64,000 bases of DNA, taken from Spirodela intermedia. Lineage: Eukaryota > Streptophyta > Magnoliopsida > Alismatales > Araceae. Under the pieces are notes generated by a model. That model saw only the letters and a program-made list of their open reading frames with translations. It had not been told where the DNA came from and did not search any database. The stretch lies in assembly GCA_902729315.2 (NCBI GenBank), contig LR746271.1, positions 4,114,001 to 4,178,000 on the forward strand, written 5' to 3'. Position 1 is the stretch's first letter, and each line of letters opens with the position of its first letter. A program made the position numbers and the translations under genes. Shown here piece after piece: positions 24,385 to 37,991 of this stretch.

Positions 24385-27300
24385 GCTCTCACGACGACAA
24401 GGAGATTTTCCTTCCCTCTGCAAACTTGATCTTCACGACAGAAGGGGGCGGCCCGATCTTGGGGGCCGCGTGGTGGCAGCATTCCAATGATCCGCGAAGC
24501 ATTCACGATACCGCTATCCTTTCTACGTGGCTTCAATTCTACTACGGCCCCACCCGCGAAACGCCCCGCGCTCTCTGTCGGGCGCCCGAGTATCAGACCG
24601 CACCAGAGCGGGCTAGCGCTAACCGCAACCGTTGACTCCATCTCCAATCATAACATTTGATCCTACCGCACGTTATTTATCATCTGGGCCCAGACGGTTT
24701 GAATCCTTTGTATAATCCTTGAATAATATTTAATCCTCCAGATAATTAAAATATTATTATAAAATGCAATAAAATGTGAATATAATATTATATATGAACT
24801 TTCTTATTTTTGTGTATATTACATACTTAATGGTCTAGTAGACTCCTTGCTTCATATAATTAGTTATCAATATTACATAATTAATTATGTATATATTTTT
24901 GAAAATATTAAGGTTAACGGGTTTTAAGAATAATTTTTAATAATATACAAGTGTTAGATATTTTTAAGTCATCGGATATTATTAATAGTATAAACAAATA
25001 TTCAATTAATACCTACACATGTATGCATCTATAAAAAAGTTTTCAAAAAGATTAATAATAATATATTCTCGCTTAACACAATCTCTAATTAAGTTATGTT
25101 TAATTTTTATATACTTATTACTGGATTTAATGATTGGGTTTTTACCAAGATTAATGACATTAATGTTGTCACATAGAATGAGGTTTCTATCAATGTTAAT
25201 TATGTATTTTTCATGTTGAGAATTTGTCCATAATGCGTAAGCACAATAATTACTTACCTAAACACATTCAGCATCAATATTTGATAAGACAATAGAGTTT
25301 TGTTTTTCGAAAACCCAAGACACCTTGCATCTTCCATGCTCTACTAGTAATCTATTTATGAATTTGACTTCTCACAAAGTTATAATCATAATATGAAATC
25401 AAGTTTTAATTCACAATCTTTTGGATACGAAATCCCTAATGGTTTAGTGTGTGATAGATATTTTTTAAAAAAATTACTATATTTAAATGTGATTCTTTAC
25501 AATTACTTTTAAATCTTACATGTAAAATATATTAAATAAGATGTCATGTGGAGTAGTAGTTGGACATAATAAAGAGACTATTGTGCCTCTATATTATGTT
25601 CTATCAGCCTCTTTTCCTTTTTTATCAAAATCTCGTTTAGAATTAGGTCTCATGGGTATTTTTGTTGATTATAATCCTTCTATCTTAAACTTCTTAAGTA
25701 ATTATTTAGTGTATTTTCTTGAAGGATAATTATTTTATTTTTATTTAGTTTATTTAGTTTTTGAAAGGATGTTAAGTTTGTCATCATGCTGATTTCAATT
25801 TTTTTCTTTAGAGAATTCACACATGCTTTCATCTATAATTTATTCAATGATCAACACATTTTTACTAGATGTTGATTGACCAAACTTTCATCTTTTACTA
25901 GATATCACTTTATGAAAAAGTCTAAATAATAGATTCTAAGTAATTTGTTGGTACCTTTACGTGTGTCTGTGAGAGAGAGCGCAAATTGCACTATGAGTAG
26001 GTTGCGAGGTTCATTTTCAAGATTCGGTCCACCAAAAACTCCGTTAGATCCTCTTGTTCCCTCACTTTGTTCTTTAAGCAGATTTGATCGCCCATTCATC
26101 CCTGTAGCCCCCCTACGATTCTACCTTTAATCCGCTTCACAACAGTTTTAACCACTACGACCAATCCCTTTGCCGGATCCGACTTTCCTTGGCTAAAAAA
26201 AAGGATGTGAGTGGCCCCCGTAGATGGCAAAGTGGTGAGAGAATTAGATTCTGGGGCTGCTGTGTTGTGGGTCCGATTGAAGCCTACATCTATCCAGCTG
26301 TTCATGGTTACTGGCTTGGTCTACGTTGGCTGTATAGGCTTGGTTTTAAGGCTCATCCTGGCTGGACCGGGGAGGGTCCAGCTGGGCTTCTGAGCTGATC
26401 CTCAGGTCGGAGGGCCCTTCTGATGCATGGATAACTTGCTCAAGGTGTTCTCAACGTGTATGGGGATCATTTAGGAGGCTGCGTATGTATTAAATTTAAT
26501 ATCCCGTACGTTGTGAGTTGATAATTGGGCGTAGATTCTGTGGGGGCAAGGTGAGTTTCGGCGTGGGAAGATATGGAATGGAACGAGAATCACACACGTC
26601 CCATCGTCGGCCGGTTGTTCTCCAAGGACGCGTTCCCACCGCGAACTTTTTTTATGGGCAGGCGTCATGTCTTCCTTGTGGACGGTAAACAACGGAGAGC
26701 TGTGGGAGAAGCCACGCCAAATGAGATAGAGACACCGAGGGAGAGGCGGTAGATATATATAGATATATAGATGTCTTGTGAGAGATGCTACACAACATAC
26801 GCTAGAGGGAGAGGGAGGGAAAGAGAGAGTAGAAGGAAGAGAGTATGATAGAGCCTGCGGCGGAGAGGAGAGATAGGGGGGATAAAGATAGTGACTCTAG
26901 AGTTTTTAAATATATTTACCAGCTTTTATCAGCTATAAAAAGTCATTTAGAACGCCAAATTGGATTAACATTCTACTTTTCTTATTCTAACATCCTCTCA
27001 GGAAGATTCTTTTTGCAAAAATATGCCTAGATATGTGAAAAATAGATTTACACGTTTAATGAAGTCAATTCGTTATAAAATTTTCTATCATTTTTCTGCT
27101 GCGCTCTATAATTTATGTTTTACGTAGAAAAATAGTTTACATGTGTTTTATCCTTTATTTTTTATATAAATCATATTTTATACTACTACATGTAGACTTA
27201 AGTATTAGGCAATTTATAGTTGTATACTTAAATAAGCTAGTTAGTTAGTGACATTATGTTAATTTTTAACTAAATCTTACACCTATTATAACATATTATA

Positions 27301-28205
27301 AAAAATATTACTTCGAGTTTTTCACCATAGATTTTTCACTTTACTTCAAATAAGAGTCACTAAAATTATTATTAAATTAGTAAAAATGTAAAAATAACTA
27401 ATATTTTGAATGTAAAGTCATCAATTTTACGATTTTAAGCCTTTATTAGTAAATATCTATGTTAGTTATATCACATATTTTGTAAAAGATGGAAGAGAGT
27501 ATGATTCATTAGGTGATAGGCACAAAATATTTAATTTTCTCTACTTAATCTCAGTTTCTTCTAGGACTAGTAGACAAGTTACTTTGATTACCTATAAATG
27601 TTTCCTTTATCCTTAAATTGATCAAATAATAATATATTTGAATATGCTTTTATTTGAGTCTAATCAAGATAATCTGATAATATACCAATGGATATAATCA
27701 TATATTGTCAATGGCATCATAAGCTCAACAACTTAGCCTACATCAATAAGCCTAGCTTGAAAAAAACTTGAAAATGAGCTCTAGTAAGACGTTTATGAAC
27801 TTGGAAATAAAAATTACAGAATATTATAAAAATAGATTTTGGATTACTTCAAAATTAAATCCCATAGAATGGGCAATGGGGTGGGAGGGATGATGAGTAT
27901 GATTGGATATTCAAGATAGCTAGAGGGAGACACCATGCTTGTATTCAAGATAGGCAACTAAACAAGAGGGGGGCTATTTCTTGTCTGAACAAGTAGAAAC
28001 GAACTTAATAAAAGTTGCTGCTATTGTCTCGTCAAATCAATTGGGTCGTTCCCTATTTTTAGTGAATGGCCAAATCTTTATAAAGAAAACATTGAATGTA
28101 CTCCCATCCGTTTGTCCTCTCCTATTCCTATGTTTAAAGAGGAAGCGGGGGGAAGTAGCTAAATTGTGGGAGGAGGTGAGAATGTCAGAAGAAGTTCCTT
28201 GTTGC

Positions 28206-28210
<5 letters not shown>
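24382..28210. other. Long AT-rich spacer, no gene recognised
   Basis: 24420-24640 is GC-rich and probably part of the promoter side of the RING gene. 24650-26100 and 26880-27960 are very AT-rich. A GC-richer island at 26100-26880 has short open frames on both strands (for example 26211-26393) with a hydrophobic tail, but no family match. I annotate no gene. Confidence 0.4.

Positions 28211-28211
<1 letters not shown>

Positions 28212-28276
<65 letters not shown>
28212..28276. repeat. (CT)n microsatellite, ~65 bp
   Basis: This is an almost pure CT run on the plus strand. Open frames through it encode only Ser-Leu repeats and are not genes. Confidence 0.95.
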
Positions 28277-28279
<3 letters not shown>

Positions 28280-28689
28280 GTTTTTTATTTCAGAGAAGAG
28301 AGATTAGTAAGTCTTGAAGGCATTACTTCTATTTTGCTCAGCGGATGAGGCCTCATTCAGAACTGTGAGGTTATTTTTTTCAGCACACCACCTTAAAGAG
28401 GAAAACTTATTCAGCAACAAAAGAGATCCAATCTGTCTTGTAAGGTTTTCCTTTTTGCTATTCTTCCTCTTAAAGAAATCTCTCTAGCTCTCTACATGGA
28501 GATGGACTTATCCTAATCATGAAAATCTTGGTGCATTGCTTCCTAGTGAGAAGGATGAGGATGAAGAAATAAAAAGATGTTAATGATAATTATGATGATC
28601 GAGAGGAAGGAGACAAGAAAAATGATAGAAGAGGAGTATTGATGCTAGAGCACATAGTCATCAGAAAGAACGAGACTGTCCATGACCTC

Positions 28690-28925
28690 CACCACCACCA
28701 ACACCACCAACACCACCTCCACATCCTTAGTGGCTTCATGATCTCGTTCAGGCACTCTCTCTTCCCAGCTGTCCCCGACAATACCTCGAGTGACTCCATG
28801 TCATTCTTGTTGTGCCCAGCCAGCTCATTCAGAGTCTCAATGATCCACTCTCTCTACCAAGTTCCTCACGTGTTGATAGAGATGAAGGACCACCCCATTT
28901 ACAAGGTGTTGGGCGATGATAAATA
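28690..28925 (-). pseudogene. Unassigned coding-like fragment with a frame break
   Basis: The minus strand encodes IIAQHLVNGVVLHLYQH in one frame from about 28920. Then, after a one-base shift near 28845, it reads IIETLNELAGHNKNDMESLE continuing into VLSGTAGKRECLNEI. The two pieces read like one ordinary soluble helical protein broken by an indel, and the fragment runs into CCACCACCAACACC repeats. I do not recognise the family. It may be a fragment of a dead gene, or chance. Confidence 0.3.
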
Positions 28926-28929
28926 AATA

Positions 28930-31290
28930 TGCCACCAGCCTCATTCTTACATGATCTCACTGTTCACCCTTTCAGATAGACTATCTTCACCTTTCAGCCA
29001 AGACCCTTCAGATTTGTCTGAAAGAGATTTTAGAGTCTCTCGCTACATCATGAGAGCTGCCAAAGTACTGCCGTAATCTGGGTTGACTTGAAGTTCAACA
29101 TCTTCTTCCCCTCCATGGCCATGTTTGTTATTTGTGATTGCCCAAAAATTATGTAATGGGCAAAACTAAAGGGCCCAAATAGCTGAAAAACTAAGTGTCT
29201 TTTTCCCTCCCCTTTTAACGAAGCAAGAGTAAAATCATGCACTCATGCATCGAATTTGTGCTTATTCTATATGCATATTCATTAATTATTAGTGCATGTT
29301 ATCATGTTACCTAATCACATTTATGCATTTTGTGTACATTGATATAATTTATTAATTGCACACTTTTTATGAGCTTAGTTGATTATGAATTAATTTTGTT
29401 TGACTTCTGTGAAGTTAAGCAGATTATTTCTTATAATTTTCGTGAGTTTTTATGACATACATAGATAGAGATGGTGACAGATTTGGTAAAATTTGCCTCT
29501 TCTAGAAGGATCATCTATGAAGCGAGTAAAAGAAGCTGACATAGATGTTATGGATCTCATTTTTCAGATTTACAATGACTCCCTCTTCATACAATACAGC
29601 ATAATTTTTTTTATGTTTTTTCCTCTTGTATGCCTTAGATCTGGGACACATTTCCATAAAGGAGCCGAATGAAACGAAAATTGTGGCCTTTCTCCACCAT
29701 CCATTTCGGGCCATTTTAGAATAGGCAATGAGCCCATTGAATGAGCCCATTGAATGGATCAATGGAAGCCTTAAGGACGGACATAGTCAACTAGTGATCT
29801 ACTTTTTATGGAGGATAGTTTCCAAATCCAAAAATGAAGGAAAGAGGAGGGGAACAACATGGTGGCTCTCAAAGAAAATTCAGCCACACTTAAGGCCATT
29901 TTGGGTGCCCAAAATGCCTTATAAATCATGGCCTTCTCCTTCTCTTCTCTCTCATTATTGCAGTTTCCCTAGAACCTATTTGGCTGAGTACAACAGCCTC
30001 AAATCCATCTTGTCCTCCTTATTTTTAATGAATGAAGCCTATGTATTTTTTCATCTTCAATCTATGAGAGTATGAGAGTGATTGTATGTGTAAGTTGTTG
30101 GAGCATTTAAGTTGGAAGGAAATTGTTAAAGGGGTAGTGAAGGTGATAATAGGAGGTGGCACAGCATCACCTCCCCCCTCTTGATGTTGATTTTGATAAG
30201 TTGTCTCATTTTTTTTATTATATTTAGAACAAAGAAGGTTAGTGATAAGTTTTCATTATCATGAGTTAATAATTAATTAATAATATAATTTTAATCTTAA
30301 CTCATGATAAATAGACTTATATTTATATTAAATTGTGAAAAATAATTTTTAGTTAGTTAATGTGAATTTTGACTAATTATGTGATTTTATACAAATATTA
30401 ACATAAGTTATTATACACTTATATTTCAAGAATGTTATGATATATTACTTCAATATAAAAAGATATCTCAAGGATATGACTTCGTAAATCAGTTGTTAGT
30501 CGTAAAATCATATAAAAAATTATTGATATGTATAATTTAAATATTTTTTAATGATATTTTACTTGTGATCCAAACAATCATAATGTGTCTTAATGATTCG
30601 ATGAATTATTCAATAACTCACTCAAAAATAATTCATAACTAAATTTTTTCTCTATGTCAAAACCAGAGACATTTACAATTACATCTATTGGTCCGTTGAA
30701 GGTCACTAGTGGTAGCAACATCTAGAATGAGAAAACATTGTTCCACTGCACTAGTGATAGCATCCATGTGCATAGATGCTGCAGTAATTTTGTGAAAAAG
30801 ATACTTGATGAAAACTAATGTTAGACATGCCTATTTGGCCTACAAGGGCATGTTATTCAAGTGATAGTCATGAAGATGCCCATTGAACAAGAATTTTGTG
30901 CCTCAATCTTTACCATCTTATGTTATCTCAAGGGGTAACCCTCCATAAGAATTGTGACGCAAGGGTGATCACCAGAACTGAATGCTTAAGAAATTAGGCA
31001 ATCCAAGACGTCAATGTTTACCAATAATAATTAGTTTTCAGAGCTATATTTATCTGATTATTTTTCTAGTGTTTATTTGATAGCTGCATGGCTTATCTAA
31101 TTGATTTTAGATGCTGTGTGAGACAATATTCATTTTACTGAAAGATATATGTGAATACTAAGGATGTAACTCATCCATTTATGAATTCAACTAACTAGCC
31201 AAAGCATCTGATGAATGAAAAAAATCCACACTATCTCAGGTTTTCTATTGCTTTCTCCTTAATTACTAACCATTTGAGTAAATGTTTTTA
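28930..31290. other. AT-rich spacer, no gene recognised
   Basis: A 115-codon open frame at 29728-30075 begins in a short tandem repeat (ATTGAATGAGCCC twice near 29730) and has no family features. A TATAAAT followed by CT-rich sequence at 29920-29960 resembles an LTR promoter region but has no partner. The remainder is AT-rich. Confidence 0.35.
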
Positions 31291-31301
31291 TTTTTTTCAG
31301 A

Positions 31302-32219
31302 TCCGCCCTCTGCGTCTTGGGATGAGCAGCATCAAATACTTCCGAGTTGTGATTCTCTCCTTGCTCGCAAAACCTGTCCTTGGCCAAACAGCCTCTTCCA
31401 CCTCTTCTAAGCGGCCCAGGTCTACATTGAGGCTGCCTTACTACCGTGGGAGATTTTGGTATGAACATTGCTAAGTTTATTGACTCCCTCATCGTTTTTT
31501 TTCTATCTGTTCGATCATGACCTCATAAAGTATGAAATTCGGTGCCCTTGGATGTACGTATCATCCATCTTTTGCTGATGTCCACTGGATCCTTCTGAAC
31601 TTCGAAGGGGCATCAAGTGTCACACTCGTTCGGCAGGTCATTCCTTATCCTTGGGTCAATGCTGCCACAGAGTGATCCTCCAACAGTTGTGAACACTAGA
31701 TCTGATGATCTGCAAGGAGGTTACTCTGAGAGTGGTAACATCTTAAGAAAAAAATTGTCAGATTTCGTTTCGGGACATTTTCATTTGCCATTTTTCTTGT
31801 AATGTTCCTGAGTTTTCTTTAAACTCCCAAGACCCACTCAATTGACTCTGATTTTAAGCCCTGCTTGCTTTTGAAAGCTCATTCTCCGGACCTAACTTAG
31901 CAGAGATTTAGAGGATAATAAGGCCAGTCAAGATTATAAGTGCTGCAAAAAGGAAAAGTTTGGAACCTATTTCACCTTCAGCACGTTTGTTTCGACATAA
32001 AACAGTGAGTAATTGTCTGGCATTCTTATGGAAAAGCAGATGATTCAAGCCAGGATTGCTCTAAATGGCGTTTTGCAACATGAAAAAAAACATTCTGATA
32101 CATTAAAGCCCTCTTGTTCACAGACTGGAACTGGAACCACAACCTCTCATACTCTAAATGGACCGCACTTCAGAGCTAGCGTTGGCAGCCGAAAAAATCA
32201 GATCATAGAGATGGCTGCT
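31302..32219 (+). pseudogene. Unassigned exon-like segments
   Basis: Several exon-like pieces follow each other. One follows a TTTTTTCAG acceptor at about 31301. One near 31620-31730 encodes MLPQSDPPTVVNTRSDDLQG and ends at a GTAACA donor look-alike. One near 31917-32002 encodes RPVKIISAAKRKSLEPISP and ends at AAAACA before GTGAGT. A last one after a TTCACAG near 32125 runs to a TAG at 32219. Phases do not join cleanly and no family is recognised. It could be the 3' end of a gene, a pseudogene fragment or chance. Confidence 0.25.
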
Positions 32220-32267
32220 TAGCATACTGATTGTTCATAAACAACTATTCGAGCACCGAAATCGGGC

Positions 32268-34748
<2,481 letters not shown>

Positions 34749-34819
34749 CTTCTCGTCTGTCTCCCGGAAGTTTCTCCTCACTCATGCACACGACTACTGG
34801 GTTCGTCACCACGAGGCTC

Positions 34820-34826
34820 TTAAATA
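34820..34826 (-). promoter_or_regulatory. TATA-like element of LAR
   Basis: The minus strand reads TATTTAA, 72-78 bp upstream of the LAR ATG. Transcription would then start near 34790-34795, leaving a leader of about 45 bases. It is the only good TATA match close to the start. Confidence 0.45.
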
Positions 34827-34829
34827 CGC

Positions 34830-36820
34830 CTCCCGGCAAGCTCGGACGGGCAGATGCCGCCGGTCGGGGACGGGTAGATGAGGAAGGCTAGTAGTTGCTT
34901 TCACCGCCTAATGTTTGGTCTGCATAGCAAGGAATGACCAGTAAGACCTGCCAAGAAAGTTACACATTTAAGTGAGGGATAGTTCGGAAACGACTCAAGG
35001 AGGATTGAAGAAAGTTGAATAACCAGAGTCTTTTGACGCAATGATCTCCTCTGCCTCAAAATATGAGTCACTGTGACCCAAAAAAGAAGTGAGTAATAAA
35101 AATTATATGATAATTAGGTTGCCGGAATTTCCTTAAGACTTCCTGTTCTTAGGTTCAACCGAAAAATGCTGATAACCAGTTAAAGCACCAATCGACTACT
35201 TTGAGATTATTTCACAGGAACCTTAAAACACGTCGAACCTTTACCAAATCTTTATAGAAATGGTAACGATATTGAAATATGAAATAATAATGCTTATTAA
35301 GTCTCCATGAGAAATAGACTGTACGGATGGCAGGTTCCAGTGTCTCTGAAAGTGTCAAAAAGGGAAAGAAAATAAAAAACCCAGTCTAGAACTGCCTCTA
35401 AGACATTTTAGATGAAAGAATCTATCCCACATCACTCATTGCTAATGCTACGAATCGCAATCCAATCAGAAGTGGGATCACCATAATCAACAAAAACTAT
35501 TATTCTCGCCCAATTCAGAATCTCTCTCTATTCATGTATCAGGTCTATTCCTGAGATCAAACCTTTGGCAACCAATCTCTATGAAGTTATTTTCATCTCT
35601 TCTTAATAAGTACCTCATTTCTAGCTTGTTTTCATTAATTTAATTACATTCTTATTTACTTCACATACAGTCAAGCTATAGCAAACCCAAACGCATGCAT
35701 GTTCATCATATATTTTGCATTTATTTATTCTTCCAGCATAGATACTAAGCTGACATTTATTTTTTTAATATTTTCCACTTTTTATGAATTTATTGAAAAA
35801 TAAAAAAGGGAACATTCAATGGTTCGAGTGGTTAAGATATAAGAGAAAATAGAACATTCCTCATATTTGGAGCTGTTTTAACATCTTCTTAATGTGATCT
35901 GCAAAATTTTAATGCTTCAATTTCCTAAGCTAGCCAAGGCATTTTATTGGAGGACTTCACGGGGAAGATGCCACATAGATAAATGTTAGTGATATCGGAT
36001 GATGCATGTGATGCTAGTTTTTAGATATTAAAGACATTATTTAGTTACTTTTAATTTAAAAATAGTTTATTCCACTCCTATTATTAAATAGCAGCAGGAT
36101 GGGATTGGTGAATCCTACTACAAGACTAAGAGCTTGAAGCACACTCCATGTATGGGTGGGTATCCGTGGACCATATATTTTAAATTAATGACCATTTTAA
36201 TTAGAGAGTTCAGTTTCAATTGATATTTGAAAAGAAAGAATAAAGGGTAAGATGCCATCATAAATAAATTTCTAAGGAACTGGATGATCCGTTAAGTCCT
36301 ATTTTTTTGTTCCCACTTGCTAATTGTGTACCTTGAAATGGATATCAAAGGGTATGAGCATACCCTCCTAACACAGCAGAAACTAATGTAAACATAATAT
36401 ATATAGAAGAGAGAGCTAAGGGACCCACTATATTTTATGTGGTTTGGAGAATATTCCTATGACAATAGTCTCACAAGTTTATTCTTCCATCATAAAGGAA
36501 AACTTTGTAATATAATCATGCAAAAATACTAAATTATTTCATAATATAATTATTAAGTAAACATTTTTTCCCAATTTAAGTATAAGAAGCCAGAAAATAA
36601 TCGATTGGCTAGAGTTCCCAACTTCACCGATAACTACTTGAAGATTAGCATGCTGTGTACGAGACGTGAGAATTTGGAGGCCAATTCATCATCCATCGGC
36701 AAGTGAGTGTAGCATGTAAATATCTATGCCTTGGAAGAATAATCAGATAGGTTGTATCAATGGGTCCACTAAGCCCGAAGCCCAGTGCAGTCTTAGTGTC
36801 CAAAGATCCGAAAAGAAAGG
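34830..36820. other. AT-rich spacer between LAR and MGST3
   Basis: Apart from the LAR promoter at the left edge and the repeat fragment at 36350-36500, I see no gene or RNA. 35100-36300 is AT-rich intergenic DNA. Confidence 0.45.
36350..36500 (+). repeat. Possible Copia LTR fragment
   Basis: The order here is CCTCCTAACACAGCAGAAAC, then TATATATAGAAGAGAGAG, then TTTTATGTGGTTTGGAGAAT. Plant Copia LTRs typically carry AACACAGCGGAA, a short purine-rich run and TTTACGTGGTTCGG in this arrangement. Only this piece is seen, with no partner LTR or coding part, so it would be a decayed solo fragment. Confidence 0.4.
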
Positions 36821-36823
36821 GGC

Positions 36824-36831
36824 AATATATT
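36824..36831 (+). promoter_or_regulatory. TATA-like element of MGST3
   Basis: AATATATT is followed by a CT-rich stretch and lies about 185 bp upstream of the MGST3 ATG. It could place transcription start near 36855, giving a CT-rich leader. Other AT-rich motifs lie further up, so the call is tentative. Confidence 0.35.
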
Positions 36832-37011
36832 CCTCTCTCTCTCTCTCTCTCTCAACTTGTCATCCTCCGAGGCCTCACTTCGCTACGTCTGTCTACTTGT
36901 CACGCTCTCTCTCTCTCTCTCTCTCTCTCCCTCTCTGTAAAACGGTTGAGGATAGACATCAGAGATAAAGAGAGGATCTTCGGGGGAATACAGAAAAACC
37001 GAAGGAAGAAG

Positions 37012-37146
37012 ATGGAGCCTAAAGGAGCGGCTATGGCGGCAGCGGCGCTGCCGAGGGAGTTTGGCTACGTGGCCGTGGTCGTCGTCCTCTACTCCCTCCT
37101 CAACTTCTGGATGGCGGCCCAGGTCATCCGAGCTCGCAAAAGGTAA

Positions 37147-37181
<35 letters not shown>

Positions 37182-37584
37182 CTGTAGTTCTCTGCTTCTC
37201 TGGCCTCTCTCTCCCTGATCCGATCAACCGGCAGGTACAAGGTCTCCTACCCCGCCCTGTACGCGCTCGAATCAGAGAACAAGGACGCCATGCTCTTCAA
37301 CTGCATCCAGGTCCCATAATCTCTGTGGCCACTAGTTTCCTAGCTTCTGGGAGATGAGATACTGACGGCGCTTTCCTCTTTTGTATGGCGGCGGCTGTCA
37401 GAGAGGGCATCAGAACTCGCTGGAACTGATGCCTCTCTTCTTCGTCACCCTCCTCCTCGGCGGAATCCAACACCCCGTCCTGGCGGCGGCGCTAGGAGCC
37501 CTCTACACCGTCTCCCGGTTCTTCTACTTCAGGGGCTACTCTACCGGCATCCCAGAGAATCGCAACAAGCTCGGGTAAGAGAGA

Positions 37585-37622
<38 letters not shown>

Positions 37623-37756
37623 GGAAACCCTAATTCTAGCTGCTGCTAACTGGCGGCGCGGCCTTCTGCAGGGGGTTCTACTTCCTGGCGCTGGTGGGTC
37701 TCATCCTCTGCACCGCCTCTCTGGGGATCCGCCTCCTCATCCGCGGGGTTCTGTAG
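37012..37756 (+). CDS. MGST3: Microsomal glutathione S-transferase 3 (MAPEG family)
   Basis: Four plus-strand exons (37012-37142, 37235-37310, 37402-37574, 37672-37756) give 154 residues, the usual MGST3 length. The N-terminal membrane segment YVAVVVVLYSLLNFWMA is followed by the MAPEG core: KVSYPALYALESENK, FNCIQRGHQNSLE, then FFVTLLLGGIQHPVLAA and RFFYFRGYSTGIPENRNKLG, with a last membrane segment before RLLIRGVL. MGST3-type enzymes are integral ER-membrane proteins with glutathione transferase and lipid peroxidase activity; the exact plant substrate is not known from sequence. Introns 1 and 3 carry (CT)n and (GA)n tracts respectively. The gene faces the OZ-like gene tail to tail, the stop codons being about 235 bp apart. 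Confidence 0.95.
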
Positions 37757-37991
37757 CGCCGCCGCCTTCTGGGCTTTGCTGTTTCTCTCTCTCTCTCTCT
37801 CTCTCCCTCTCTCTCTCTCCTGCGAGTCCTTGTAGTTTCTGTAACCTCGTCAATACGAAGAACTTTGTTTCCCTGAATAAGCGGGCGAGATCGCCGGAGA
37901 TGTAAAGTACAGCTTGAGATCACGCCGCCGGCGACGGCGGAGACCGTCGTCTTCTCCGGCGCTGGCGAAACACCGCTCCTGCCTCCGTGGT

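Noticed and set aside
35822-35842. GGTTCGAGTGGTTAAG, resembling a tRNA or SINE head
   Set aside because: No cloverleaf or second promoter box is found downstream.
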